Positions 1 to 8,644 of a DNA stretch of 64,000 nt are shown here, one piece after another. The stretch's first letter is position 1. Every line of letters begins with the position of its first letter. Location: NCBI RefSeq assembly GCF_020859565.1, contig NZ_JAJHUO010000025.1, forward strand, positions 1 through 64,000, in the 5' to 3' direction. The position numbers and the translations under genes are program-made. The DNA is from Saccharothrix luteola. Lineage in GTDB: Bacteria; Actinomycetota; Actinomycetes; Mycobacteriales; Pseudonocardiaceae. The notes below the pieces were generated by a model. It was given only the letters and a program-made list of their open reading frames with translations. It made no database searches and had not been told where the DNA came from.

Positions 1-99
1 CCGTACGCGGCCACCATCATGTACCGCTCTTGGGCGGGGCTGCCGGAGCCGCCGCGCTACGTCGTCGACCCGCCCGGGTGGCGTCAGCCGAGCTTGTAG
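1..99 (+). CDS. C-terminal end of an unidentified protein (cut by window edge)
   Basis: Frame 1 is open from the first base to a TAG at 97-99 and would give 32 residues ending PPGWRQPSL. The stop lies 16 bp inside the 3' end of the convergent GT39 gene, an arrangement seen repeatedly in this window (for example at 10992-11015 and 45906-45919). No family can be named from so short a piece. It could equally be a chance open stretch of G+C-rich sequence. Confidence 0.3.
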   Translation, partial: PYAATIMYRSWAGLPEPPRYVVDPPGWRQPSL

Positions 100-1922
100 A
101 CCGTCGCCCCGCCGATCGTCGTGGCCTCGTAGTTCGCCGCGACCCACTCGGTGATCTCGCTGTCGCCGCGCGGGCCGCCGCCCATGCCGCCGCCGGAGAC
201 GAAGTAGCCTATCCGGCCGTCCGCCACGTACTGCCGGAACTCCTCCAGCGTGGGCGCCGGGTCGCCACCGCTCCAACCGCCGATGCCGATCACGGCCTTG
301 CCCGAGTCCAGCGACAGGTTCGCCGCGCCCTGCGCGCTCATCGTCGCCGCCGCCCACGTGCCGGTGGTGGCCTTCAGCAGGTCGGTCAGCTCGGCGGACG
401 TCGCGCCCATCGGTCCGCCGCCCATGCCGCCGTCGCCCGCGTAGGACGGGGGACCGGACATCGGGATCGAGCCGCCGTGCGGTGTGGCGGCGGTGGCCAC
501 GCCGAAGGCCGCGGTGGAGAGCACCGAGGTGGCCAACGCGAGCGCGGCGACCCGGCGCACGCCCATCACGACCGCCGTGGCCACCAGCACGGTCAGCGCC
601 GCCACGACCCAGCGCAGCGCGGGCAGCCACTCGCCGAACCGCTGGAGCAGCGCGAAGCCCCAGAACCCGGCGGCGGCGACCATCGTCGCCAGCGCGACGC
701 GCACCGGCAGGTGCTCGCGGCCACGCCACATCTCCCGGCCGGCGATGGCGACGAGCGCGGCGACGCCCGGCGCGACGGCCACGGTGTAGTACGGGTGGGT
801 GATGCCGCTCATGAAGCTGAACACGACCCCGTTGCCCAGCACCCACAGGCCCCACAGCACGAGTGCCGCGCGGGTGCGGTCGGTGCGCGGCAGCCGGCGG
901 GTGAACCACAGCCCCGCGAGCATCCCGACGAGCGCGGCCGGGAGCAGCCACGAGATCTCCGCGCCCATGCTCGCGCCGAACAGCCGGCCGATGCCGGTCT
1001 CGCCGCCGAAGCCCAGGTTGGCGTTGCCGCCACCCGCGATGACACCGCCGCCGCCGCGTCCGCCGAAGATCCGGCCCAGGCCGTTGTAGCCCATGGCCAG
1101 CTCCCACAGCGAGTCGTTGTCCGACCCGCCGATGTAGGGGCGCGACTCGCGCGGCCACAGCTCGACCAGCGCGATGAACCACCCGGCGGACACGACCACG
1201 GCGAGGCCCGCGCCGAGCAGGTGCAGCAACCGCTTGGGCAGCGTGGTCGGCGCGGCGAGCAGGTAGGCGGCGGTGAACGCGGGCAGCACCAGCAACGCCT
1301 GCCCCATCTTGGCCAGGAACGCGAACCCGACCGCGACGCCCGCCAGCGCGAGCCACCGGCCGGAACCCTTCTCCAGCGCGCGCACGGTGCAGTACGCGGC
1401 GGCCACCATCAGCAGCACCAGCAGCGCGTCGGGCAGGTTGAACCGGAACATCAGCACGGCCACCGGCGTCACCGCGAGCGCCGCGCCCGCGATCAGCCCG
1501 GCCACCGCGCCGGACGTGCGCTTGACCGTGGCGTACAACAGCCACACGGCCAGCACGCCCTCGATGGCCTGCGGCGCCAGCACGGTCCAGCTGGAGAACC
1601 CGAAGGCGCGCGCGAACAACCCGCTCACCCACAGCGCGGCGGGCGGTTTGTCGACCGTGATCACGCCACCGGCGTCCAGGCCGCCGAACAGCCACGCGGT
1701 CCAGCTCTGCGCGCCGGCCTGGGTCGCGGCGGCGTAGTAGGAGTTGCCCCAACCGGACGCGGTGATGTTCCACAGGTACAGCACCGCCGTGCCGGCCAGC
1801 AGCACGACCAGCGCGGGCGTGGTCCAGTTCCGGCCCGGCGGCGGCGCCTTGGCGGTGGGTGCGGGCGCCGTCAGGGTTGCGGTGGTCATGGAAGGGTTCC
1901 CTAGGGTCGACGGTGTGGTCAT
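84..1922 (-). CDS. Glycosyltransferase family 39 membrane protein (YkcB-like), copy 1
   Basis: Predicted integral-membrane transferase moving a sugar from a polyprenyl-phosphate donor to an acceptor outside the membrane. The 612-residue product has an N-terminal helix, a first outer loop with the SGWGNSYYAAA and TVDKPPAALW motifs typical of ArnT/PMT-like enzymes, about a dozen membrane segments to residue ~480, a Gly-rich loop, and a soluble C-terminal domain (~500-612) with the WAAATMS and DPAPTLEEFRQYV blocks. It is a paralogue of the 3166-4953 gene, sharing both loop and C-terminal domain. The start at 1922 overlaps the stop of the upstream GT2-GtrA gene (ATGA); an internal ATG at 1889 is possible. 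It is the last gene of the minus-strand run that begins with the two-component genes. Donor and acceptor are unknown. Confidence 0.9.
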   Translation of the reverse strand: MTTPSTLGNPSMTTATLTAPAPTAKAPPPGRNWTTPALVVLLAGTAVLYLWNITASGWGNSYYAAATQAGAQSWTAWLFGGLDAGGVITVDKPPAALWVSGLFARAFGFSSWTVLAPQAIEGVLAVWLLYATVKRTSGAVAGLIAGAALAVTPVAVLMFRFNLPDALLVLLMVAAAYCTVRALEKGSGRWLALAGVAVGFAFLAKMGQALLVLPAFTAAYLLAAPTTLPKRLLHLLGAGLAVVVSAGWFIALVELWPRESRPYIGGSDNDSLWELAMGYNGLGRIFGGRGGGGVIAGGGNANLGFGGETGIGRLFGASMGAEISWLLPAALVGMLAGLWFTRRLPRTDRTRAALVLWGLWVLGNGVVFSFMSGITHPYYTVAVAPGVAALVAIAGREMWRGREHLPVRVALATMVAAAGFWGFALLQRFGEWLPALRWVVAALTVLVATAVVMGVRRVAALALATSVLSTAAFGVATAATPHGGSIPMSGPPSYAGDGGMGGGPMGATSAELTDLLKATTGTWAAATMSAQGAANLSLDSGKAVIGIGGWSGGDPAPTLEEFRQYVADGRIGYFVSGGGMGGGPRGDSEITEWVAANYEATTIGGATVYKLG

Positions 1923-3169
1923 GGAGCGGTCGTCACGGCGCGGCGCGGCCGGAAGACCCAGTTGCGCAGCAACAGGAAGCGCAGCACGGTGGCGAGGAGG
2001 TTGGCCCCGACGACCGCGACCAGCTCGGCCGGGCCGCCGGGCGCCGCGAACAGGTGCAGCAGGGCCAGCGAGCCGCTGGTCAGCGCGAGGCCGAGGCCGA
2101 ACACGAGCAGCCCTTCGAACTGGTGGCGGCCCGCGCCGCGCCGGCCGCGCACGCCGAAGGTGAAGCGGCGGTTGGCCGCGGTGTTGGCGATGGCGGTGAC
2201 CAGCAGCGCCACCAGGTTCGCGCCCTGCGCGCCGAGCCCGCCGCGCAGCGACACGAACAGCAGCAGGTAGGCCAGCGTGCTGATCACGCCGACCGCGGCG
2301 AAGCGGACCAGCTGCCGGAACAACCCGGCCGGCACGCCCGGCGTCCGAGGTTCCAACGGCTCCCTCCCCAGCTGCGCGCGGAGTTCGCCGATCGGGATCC
2401 GCCCGCTCACCAGGCCGCGGGCCACCCGGACGACGCCTTTGAGGTCGGCCACGGCGGTCGACACGATGTCCACCCGGCTGTCCGGGTCGTCCACCCAGTC
2501 CACCGGGACCTCGTGGATGCGCGCGCCGGCCCGTTCGGCGAGCACCAGCAGCTCGGTGTCGAAGAACCACCCGGTGTCCTCGACGTGCGGCAGCAGCCGC
2601 CGGGCGACGTCGGCCCGGATCGCCTTGAACCCGCACTGCGCGTCGGTGAACCGGGTGGCGAGCGTGCCGCGCAGGATCAGGTTGTAGCAGCGGGAGATGA
2701 ACTCGCGCTTGGGCCCGCGCACCACCCGCGCGCCGCGGGCCAGCCGGCTGCCGATCGCCAGGTCCGAGTGCCCGGAGATCAACGACGCCACCAGCGGCGC
2801 GAGGGCGGCCAGGTCGGTGGACAGGTCCACGTCCATGTACGCCAGCACGGCGGCGTCCGACGCGGTCCAGACCGCTTTCAGCGCCCGGCCACGTCCCTTC
2901 TCGGCGAGGTGGACCGCGGCCACGCCGGGCAGCTCGCGGGCCAGCTCGTCGGCGACGGCGCGCGTGCCGTCCGTGCTCGCGTTGTTCGCGATGGTGATCC
3001 GGAACGTATAGGGGAACGTCTGCGTGAGGTCGGCGTGCAGCTTGCGCACGCAGGGCGCGAGGTCGCGCTGTTCGTTATGCACGGGCACCACCACGTCGAG
3101 CACGGTGGTCGTCGTGAGCGTGGTCATGAGCTCACCCTCGGGCGCTTGGCTGGGCGGCTCGTGTGTCAT
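1919..3169 (-). CDS. Bifunctional GT2 / GtrA-type protein
   Basis: The 416-residue protein starts with a GT2 domain of the dolichyl-phosphate-mannose/glucose synthase type: VVVPVHNE near residue 25 and the metal-binding YMDVDLSTDL motif near 115. It ends in a GtrA-like four-helix membrane domain (from about residue 285; NRRFTFG and the terminal RNWVF motif are typical). The likely role is to make a polyprenyl-phosphate-linked sugar and flip or present it. It sits between two GT39 transferases and overlaps both by 4 bp, so the three genes should form one donor-plus-transferase module. The start at 3169 gives an ATGA overlap; an alternative ATG at 3127 is preceded by GAGGGTGAG and would shorten the protein by 14 residues. 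Confidence 0.9.
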   Translation of the reverse strand: MTHEPPSQAPEGELMTTLTTTTVLDVVVPVHNEQRDLAPCVRKLHADLTQTFPYTFRITIANNASTDGTRAVADELARELPGVAAVHLAEKGRGRALKAVWTASDAAVLAYMDVDLSTDLAALAPLVASLISGHSDLAIGSRLARGARVVRGPKREFISRCYNLILRGTLATRFTDAQCGFKAIRADVARRLLPHVEDTGWFFDTELLVLAERAGARIHEVPVDWVDDPDSRVDIVSTAVADLKGVVRVARGLVSGRIPIGELRAQLGREPLEPRTPGVPAGLFRQLVRFAAVGVISTLAYLLLFVSLRGGLGAQGANLVALLVTAIANTAANRRFTFGVRGRRGAGRHQFEGLLVFGLGLALTSGSLALLHLFAAPGGPAELVAVVGANLLATVLRFLLLRNWVFRPRRAVTTAP

Positions 3170-4953
3170 CGCTGTGCGCCGGCTGTGAGGTCGTAGACCT
3201 CGACGTCGTCGACGGTCGTCGCGGTGAACGTCTCCGCCACCCACTCGGCGATCCGCCGGGACGCGTCGCTGCCCGTCTCCGCGGGCATCAGGGCCCCGCC
3301 GAGGAAGTAGTGGACCTGTCCACTTCGGACCAACTCCTGGAACTCCTCCAGGGTCGGCGCGGGATCGGTGCCGTTGAACCCGCCGACGGCCATCACCGGA
3401 GCGCCGCTGTCGAGCTGGTAGCCGGCCGCGTTGTTGGAGCCGACGGCCGCCGCCGCCCAGGTGAAGCCCTCGCTGTCGCGCAGCAGCGCCACCAGCTCCT
3501 CGCCCGGTTCCGGCGCGCTGAGCAGACCGCCCATCCGCGCGCCGCCGACGTTGTTCACAGTGCCGCCGGGCCCCATGAGCACGAGCCCGCCAGGGCGGTT
3601 CGACAGCGCCGGACCGGCGCTGGGGATCGCGCCGGAGTGCGGTGTCGCCGCCGTGGCCACGGAGTAGGCCCCCGGCCCGAGCAGCGCGGCGACGACCGCG
3701 ACCGGCACGACCACCGCGGCGGGCGCGGAGGCGGCGAGGAACAGCCCGACCGCCGCGATGAGGCCGAGGACCAGCACGACGGCCGCCAGCGGGGCGGACC
3801 AGTCCAGCAGCAGCAGGTAGCACTGGAGCGCGGTCACGGCCAGCGCGCCGGACAGCGCCGCCGCCGCGACGGGCTCCTGCCTCTTGCGCCACAACGCGAC
3901 CGCGCCGATCCCGATCAGCGCGCCGATCGCGGGCGCCAGCGCGACCGTGTAGTAGGCGTGGATGATGCCGTTCATGAAGCTGAACACCACGGCGGTGACC
4001 ACCAGCCAACCGCCCCACAGCGCGAGCCCGACCCGCTCCGCCGCGCGGCCGGCCCACCACCCGGCGACCAGCAGCACCAGCGCGGTCGGCAGCAGCCAGG
4101 CGATCTGACCGCCCATCTCGTCGCCGAGCAGCCTGGCCCACCCGCCCGAGCCCCGACCGCCGCCGCCGACGCTGCCGATCTCCTCACCGGTCAACCGGCC
4201 GAGACCGTTGTACCCCAGTGCCAGCTCCAGCACGCTGTCCGCCTGCGAACCGCCGATGTAGGGCCGCGACCCGGCGGGCGTCAGCTCCACGGCCAGCACC
4301 CACCAGCCACCGGCGACGACCACCGCGCCCAACGCCGCGCCGAGGTGCCGCACCTTGCGCGGCAGCGGGGCCGGCGCGAACGCCAGGTACACCAGGCCGA
4401 ACGCGGGCAGCACCAGGAACGCCTGGAGCATCTTCGCCAGGAACGCGAACCCCACCGCCACGCCGGCCAGGACCAGCCAGCGCACGGAGGCCTTCTCGGT
4501 GGCGCGGACCGTGGCGTAAGCGCCCGCCACGAGCAGCAGCAGCATCAAGGCGTCGGGGTTGTTGAACCGGAACATCAGCACCGCCACCGGCGTCAGCGCC
4601 AGCACCGCGCCCGCGATGAGCCCGGCCGCCTCACCGGCCGCGCGGCGCACCGCGGCGTGCAGCAGCCACACGCTCGCCACGCCCATCAACGCCTGCGGCA
4701 CCAGGATGCTCCAGGCGTTGACGCCGAACAGCCGGGCCGACAGACCCATGACCCAGGTCGCCGCGGGTGTCTTGTCGACGGTGATCGCGCCGGCCGGGTC
4801 GGTCGCGCCGAAGAACCACGCGTGCCAGCTCTCGGCGCCGGCCTGGGCGGCGGCGGAGTAGTAGGCGTTGGCCCACCCCGAGTCGCCCAACCGCCACAGG
4901 TACAGCACCGCCGTCCCGGCCAACAACAGCAACAGGGGAAGTCGCGCTCGCAT
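3166..4953 (-). CDS. Glycosyltransferase family 39 membrane protein (YkcB-like), copy 2
   Basis: A 595-residue GT39-type transferase. The N-terminal helix leads to a first outer loop with GWANAYYSAAAQ and ITVDKTPAATW, multiple membrane segments follow, and a soluble C-terminal domain (~480-595) carries FTWAAAAVGS and DPAPTLEEFQELV. The family uses lipid-phosphate sugars as donors on the outer face of the membrane. It is the first of the three glycosyltransferase genes after the two-component pair, 89 bp downstream of the kinase gene and on the same strand, so co-transcription is possible. The two GT39 copies align along their whole length but have diverged, suggesting different acceptors or a heteromeric pair; this is inference. 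Confidence 0.92.
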   Translation of the reverse strand: MRARLPLLLLLAGTAVLYLWRLGDSGWANAYYSAAAQAGAESWHAWFFGATDPAGAITVDKTPAATWVMGLSARLFGVNAWSILVPQALMGVASVWLLHAAVRRAAGEAAGLIAGAVLALTPVAVLMFRFNNPDALMLLLLVAGAYATVRATEKASVRWLVLAGVAVGFAFLAKMLQAFLVLPAFGLVYLAFAPAPLPRKVRHLGAALGAVVVAGGWWVLAVELTPAGSRPYIGGSQADSVLELALGYNGLGRLTGEEIGSVGGGGRGSGGWARLLGDEMGGQIAWLLPTALVLLVAGWWAGRAAERVGLALWGGWLVVTAVVFSFMNGIIHAYYTVALAPAIGALIGIGAVALWRKRQEPVAAAALSGALAVTALQCYLLLLDWSAPLAAVVLVLGLIAAVGLFLAASAPAAVVVPVAVVAALLGPGAYSVATAATPHSGAIPSAGPALSNRPGGLVLMGPGGTVNNVGGARMGGLLSAPEPGEELVALLRDSEGFTWAAAAVGSNNAAGYQLDSGAPVMAVGGFNGTDPAPTLEEFQELVRSGQVHYFLGGALMPAETGSDASRRIAEWVAETFTATTVDDVEVYDLTAGAQR

Positions 4954-5042
4954 GGGGTCGAGCCTGTCGGCGAACCCTGGGCGGTCCTTGTGCCCCGGCT
5001 GTGAGCGGGCTGTGCGCGATCACCCCGCGGATCACCCTGCGG

Positions 5043-6500
5043 TCAGCGCGGCAGGTGCACGGTGAACGTGGTCCGGCCGGGCGCGCTCGCCAGCCGCACG
5101 GACCCGTTGTGGGAGGCCACCACGGCGGCCACGATCGACAGGCCGAGCCCGGTGCTGCCCGCCGCCCGCGACCGCGAGGTGTCGCCCCGGCTGAACCGCT
5201 CGAACACCTCGCCCTGCAACCCGGCCGGGATGCCGGGGCCGTCGTCGCTCACCGACACCCGCACCCCGCCCTCCACAGTGGACAGCGTCGTGGTGACCGT
5301 GGTGCCGGGCGGCGTGTGCGTGCGGGCGTTGGACAGCAGGTTCGCCAGCACCTGGTGCAGCTTGTGCGCGTCACCGGTCACCTCGACGGCGTAGGGCGGC
5401 AGCTCCATCCGCCACTCGTGGTCCGGCCCGGCGATGCGGGCGTCGCTGACCGTGTCGACCACCAACCGGGAGAGGTCCACGGGATCGCGGGCCAGCGGAC
5501 GCCCGGCGTCCAGCCGCGCCAGCAGGAGCAGGTCCTCGACCAGCGACGTCATCCGCACCGCCTCGGACTCCACCCGTCGCATCGCGTGCGCGATCTGCTC
5601 GGGCACCTCGTCGGACGTGCGGCGGGTCAGCTCGGCGTACCCGCGGATGGCGGCCAGGGGCGTGCGCAGCTCGTGGCTCGCGTCCGCGACGAACTGCCGG
5701 ACCCTGGTCTCGTTGGCGTGCCGGGCCTCCAACGCGCTGCCGACGTGCCCGAGCATCCGGTTGAGCGCCAGGCCGACCTGGCCGACCTCGGTGCCCGGGT
5801 CGGCGTACTCGTCGGGCACCCGTTCGGCCAGCGCCACCTCGCCCTCGTGCAGCGGCAGCTCGGCCACCCGGCTCGCGGTCGCGGCCACCCGTTCCAGCGG
5901 GCGCAGCGTGCGGCGCACGATCAGCGCGCCGGCCAGGCTCACCGCGACCAGCCCGGCCAGCGCCACCCCGCCGACGATCCACCCCATCCGCGACACCGTG
6001 CTGTCGACGTCGGCCATCGGCAGGCCGGTGATCACCTTGGTCCCGAACGGCGTGGTGAACGCCATGACCCGGTGGTCGCCGAGCTCGTCGCCCAGCCACA
6101 CCGTGCGCGGCCTGCCGTCCGCGGGGACGGCCTCGGCCCGCTCGGTGACCTCGGCCGACAGCCGGGCCCGGTCACCGCTGCCCCTGGTCAGCCGCTCCGC
6201 GTTGGTGCCGCCGTCGTCGTGCTTGATCAACATCAGGGTGCCGGGCGGGAACCCGGGCCCGTCCAGCGGGTTGGGGAAGCCGCTGGGCACCGGCGGACCG
6301 TCGGGCCGCGCCTTCGCCGCCGCCTCGCGCAACTGGCCGTCCAACTGGGCGATCAGGGAGTCCCGCAGCGCGAACCCGGTCGCCACGCCGATGATCCCGC
6401 ACACGACCGCCAGCAGCACCACCTGGGCCGCCACCAGCTTCGTCCGCAGCGGCCAGCCCGCCGTCCGCGACGGGCGCTCAGGACGAGGGCTTGAGGACAT
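5043..6500 (-). CDS. Sensor histidine kinase (HAMP, HisKA, HATPase)
   Basis: A 485-residue membrane sensor. A helix at about 20-45 is followed by an extracytoplasmic domain (~46-160), a second helix (~165-190) and a HAMP linker. The dimerisation/phosphoacceptor motif SHELRTPL follows, with the phosphorylated histidine at residue 276. The ATP-binding part shows the N box (LSNARTHT), the DDGPGIP G1 box, FERFSRGD and the GLGLSIV G2 box. It resembles the actinobacterial TrcS/PrrB class. The gene starts at 6500 and overlaps the 3' end of the response-regulator gene by 23 bp, so the two are translationally coupled. The signal is unknown; the downstream membrane glycosyltransferases suggest an envelope cue. 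Confidence 0.93.
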   Translation of the reverse strand: MSSSPRPERPSRTAGWPLRTKLVAAQVVLLAVVCGIIGVATGFALRDSLIAQLDGQLREAAAKARPDGPPVPSGFPNPLDGPGFPPGTLMLIKHDDGGTNAERLTRGSGDRARLSAEVTERAEAVPADGRPRTVWLGDELGDHRVMAFTTPFGTKVITGLPMADVDSTVSRMGWIVGGVALAGLVAVSLAGALIVRRTLRPLERVAATASRVAELPLHEGEVALAERVPDEYADPGTEVGQVGLALNRMLGHVGSALEARHANETRVRQFVADASHELRTPLAAIRGYAELTRRTSDEVPEQIAHAMRRVESEAVRMTSLVEDLLLLARLDAGRPLARDPVDLSRLVVDTVSDARIAGPDHEWRMELPPYAVEVTGDAHKLHQVLANLLSNARTHTPPGTTVTTTLSTVEGGVRVSVSDDGPGIPAGLQGEVFERFSRGDTSRSRAAGSTGLGLSIVAAVVASHNGSVRLASAPGRTTFTVHLPR

Positions 6501-7218
6501 AGCCCGCGCCCCGCATCGTGTGGATCATGGGCGTCCTGCCCGCGTCGATCTTCTTGCGCAGGTAGGAGATGTACAGCTCGACGATGTTGGCCTGCCCGCC
6601 GAAGTCGTAGCTCCACACCCGGTCCAGGATCTGCGCCTTCGACAGCACCCGCCTGGGGTTGCGCATCAGGTACCGCAGCAGCTCGAACTCGGTGGCGGTG
6701 AGGTCGATCGCGACGCCGCCGCGGCGCACCTCGCGCGTCTCCTCGTCCAGCACCAGGTCGCCGACCACGAGCTCGGTGCCCGCGCCGGCCTCGGTGACGC
6801 CGGTGCGGCGCAGCAGGCCGCGCAGCCGCAGCACGACCTCCTCCAGGCTGAACGGCTTGGTCACGTAGTCGTCGCCGCCCGCGGTGAGCCCGGCGATCCG
6901 GTCCTCCACCGCGTCCTTGGCGGTGAGGAACAGCACCGGCAGCCCGGGCAGGTCCGCGCGCAGCCTGCGCAGCACCTCCAGCCCGTCGAAGTCGGGCAGC
7001 ATCACGTCCAGCACCACCACGTCGGGCCGGAAGTCGCGCGCGATCCGCACGGCGGACGTGCCGTCCAGCGCGGTGCGGACCTCCCAGCGCTCCATCCGCA
7101 ACGCCATGGACATCAGCTCGGCCAACGTGGACTCGTCGTCCACCACAAGGACCCGCACCGGACTCCCGTCCGGGCGGCGGAGCTCAGGGGACGTCCCCGA
7201 AGCGGACACCGGTCGCAT
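6478..7218 (-). CDS. OmpR-family response regulator
   Basis: A 246-residue regulator with an N-terminal receiver domain (VRVLVVDDES; phosphoacceptor Asp71 in VVVLDVMLPD; conserved Lys in DYVTKPF) and a C-terminal winged helix (TATEFELLRYLM, SYLRKKID, MIHTMRGAGYVLKP). It is the cognate partner of the overlapping kinase. The ATG at 7218 gives a normal-length receiver; an upstream open frame to 7512 runs through the divergent gene and is rejected. The divergent upstream region holds 11-bp-spaced CCTGTG repeats at 7251, 7262 and 7273, which are good candidates for autoregulatory OmpR-type sites. Confidence 0.93.
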   Translation of the reverse strand: MRPVSASGTSPELRRPDGSPVRVLVVDDESTLAELMSMALRMERWEVRTALDGTSAVRIARDFRPDVVVLDVMLPDFDGLEVLRRLRADLPGLPVLFLTAKDAVEDRIAGLTAGGDDYVTKPFSLEEVVLRLRGLLRRTGVTEAGAGTELVVGDLVLDEETREVRRGGVAIDLTATEFELLRYLMRNPRRVLSKAQILDRVWSYDFGGQANIVELYISYLRKKIDAGRTPMIHTMRGAGYVLKPSS

Positions 7219-7250
7219 GCTCCGATCCTGGACCCGGCGGTTGAGCCGGA

Positions 7251-7343
7251 CCTGTGCCGATCCTGTGTACCACCTGTGAAGCCACCCGACCGGTCGTGGC
7301 GCACGCACAGGCAGCGCCCAACGGCCGCACAGCCGGCTCACAG
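7251..7343. promoter_or_regulatory. Array of 11-bp-spaced CCTGTG/CACAG repeats, candidate response-regulator operator
   Basis: CCTGTG occurs at 7251, 7262 and 7273, exactly 11 bp apart. The opposite-strand form CACAG occurs at 7306, 7328 and 7339, again on an 11-bp grid (22 and 11). OmpR-family regulators commonly bind tandem direct repeats spaced about one helical turn apart. The array fills the 148-bp gap between the regulator gene and the divergent gene at 7367, so it could control both. This is inference from spacing. Confidence 0.5.
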
Positions 7344-7366
7344 GCTCGCCCGGGACCGTGGTCGCC

Positions 7367-7951
7367 ATGACTACCGAAACCGAGCAGCACCCGACCTGGG
7401 GTGAAGAGCCGCCGCCGCAGGCCGCCGCTGCGGGAACCGGCTGGAACGGCCGCAAGAGCCTCGCCGCCGTCGCGATCGCCCTCGGCATCGCCGCCGTCGG
7501 CGGTGGTGTCATCTACGCCGCGAGCAACTCCGACGCGGCCAAGGGCATGGGCGGGCCCGGCGGGTACGGCCGGGCCAACGGCGGCCTGGTGGTGATGGGC
7601 GGCCCGTTCGGCGACACCCAGCACGGCGAGTTCCAGAACGGCGAGGTCACCGAGGTCAGCGATTCGTCCATCACGGTGAAGAGCGGCGACGGGTTCAGCG
7701 CGACCTACCTGGTCGACGACGACACGCAGGTCAACGGCGGTCAGGGCGCGCTCGACGACATCGCCGCGGGCGACGTCGTGACCGTGATCGCGGGCGGGTC
7801 CGCGGAGTCCGCCGACGGCAAGGCCACCGCGGACAGCATCATGGAGGGCAACATGATGCGCGGCGGGCCGCAGCAGAAGCAGGGCAACGGCCAGCCGCCC
7901 GCCAGGCAGGGCGGCCCGACCGACCAGCAGGGGACCCCGCCGACCCGGTAG
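7367..7951 (+). CDS. Membrane-anchored DUF5666-like protein
   Basis: A 194-residue protein: a cytoplasmic N-terminus, one membrane helix (~30-50; SLAAVAIALGIAAVGGGVIY), then a Gly/Met-rich stretch and a small beta domain (~80-150). The GEVTEVSDSSITVKSGDG segment and the DDIAAGDVVTV segment match the DUF5666 pattern. The tail is rich in Gln, Pro and Gly. It is divergent from the response regulator and shares its repeat-containing control region, so it is a likely target of that two-component system. The ATG at 7367 is preferred over the GTG at 7358. No enzymatic motif is visible. Confidence 0.75.
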   Translation: MTTETEQHPTWGEEPPPQAAAAGTGWNGRKSLAAVAIALGIAAVGGGVIYAASNSDAAKGMGGPGGYGRANGGLVVMGGPFGDTQHGEFQNGEVTEVSDSSITVKSGDGFSATYLVDDDTQVNGGQGALDDIAAGDVVTVIAGGSAESADGKATADSIMEGNMMRGGPQQKQGNGQPPARQGGPTDQQGTPPTR

Positions 7952-7960
7952 AACTACCGC

Positions 7961-8617
7961 ATGACCCGACTGGCGCTCTCGGCACTGCTGGCAACCCTGG
8001 TCCTGTTCGGGGCGTCGCCCCACGCGCACGCCCACACCGAGCTGGTCTCGAGCGACCCGGCGAGCGGCGCGTCGCTGGCGCAGCGGCCCACGCTGCTCAC
8101 GCTGACGTTCACCGAGCCGGTGCCCGCCGAGAGCGCCGAGGTCACCGTCCTGGCCGCCGACGGCAGCGCCTGGCCGACGGGCCAGGTCACCGCCGACGGC
8201 GTGAAGCTGACCGTGCCCCTGCTGGAGTCCTCGTCGCCCGCCGGGCAGCACACGGTGTCGTGGCGGGTCGAGTCGCTGGACGGCGACTTCGTCGACGGCA
8301 CGTTCGCCTTCACGGTGACCGCGCCGCCGGCGGCGCAGCAGCCGCCGGCCGCCACGACGCCCGCCGCGCCACCCGCCGTGACGTCGGCGGGCGAGGCTCC
8401 CACCACCTCGTCGACCGCCGCCGCCACCGGCTCGGTGGCCACGCTCACCCAGTCGACCACCCCGGCCGCCACCTCCGGCCCGGACGACGACGGCGGCGGC
8501 GTGCCGCTGTGGGTGTGGATCCTGATCGCGGCGGTGCTGTCGGTGGTCGGCATCGTGGTCGGCGTCGCCCTGAACCGGCGGGCGAAGGGCGACGACGCCG
8601 GGAAGCCGGCCGAGTAG
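7961..8617 (+). CDS. CopC-domain copper-resistance-like protein with C-terminal anchor
   Basis: A 218-residue protein. The signal peptide ends SPHAHA, so the mature protein starts HTELVSSDPASGASL, with the N-terminal His and the ELVSSDPA signature of CopC/YobA proteins. The beta-sandwich runs to about residue 125 (GQHTVSWRVESLDGDFVDGTF is split by a Gly turn). It is followed by an Ala/Pro/Thr-rich spacer and a C-terminal membrane helix (VPLWVWILIAAVL, ~180-200). CopC proteins bind copper outside the membrane and often work with CopD, which is absent here. The gene lies 9 bp after the DUF5666-like gene, so they may share a transcript. Confidence 0.9.
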   Translation: MTRLALSALLATLVLFGASPHAHAHTELVSSDPASGASLAQRPTLLTLTFTEPVPAESAEVTVLAADGSAWPTGQVTADGVKLTVPLLESSSPAGQHTVSWRVESLDGDFVDGTFAFTVTAPPAAQQPPAATTPAAPPAVTSAGEAPTTSSTAAATGSVATLTQSTTPAATSGPDDDGGGVPLWVWILIAAVLSVVGIVVGVALNRRAKGDDAGKPAE

Positions 8618-8644
8618 TCAACGGTCAATGGCTACGGTCGCCCC

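Noticed and set aside
30..1904. A 624-codon plus-strand open frame opposite the first GT39 gene
   Set aside because: The composition is dominated by Arg, Ala, Gly and His with no domain, and the minus-strand GT39 reading is unambiguous.
7219..7512. 98-residue N-terminal extension of the response regulator
   Set aside because: It would overlap the divergent DUF5666-like gene and the repeat array; receiver domains start close to the ATG at 7218.
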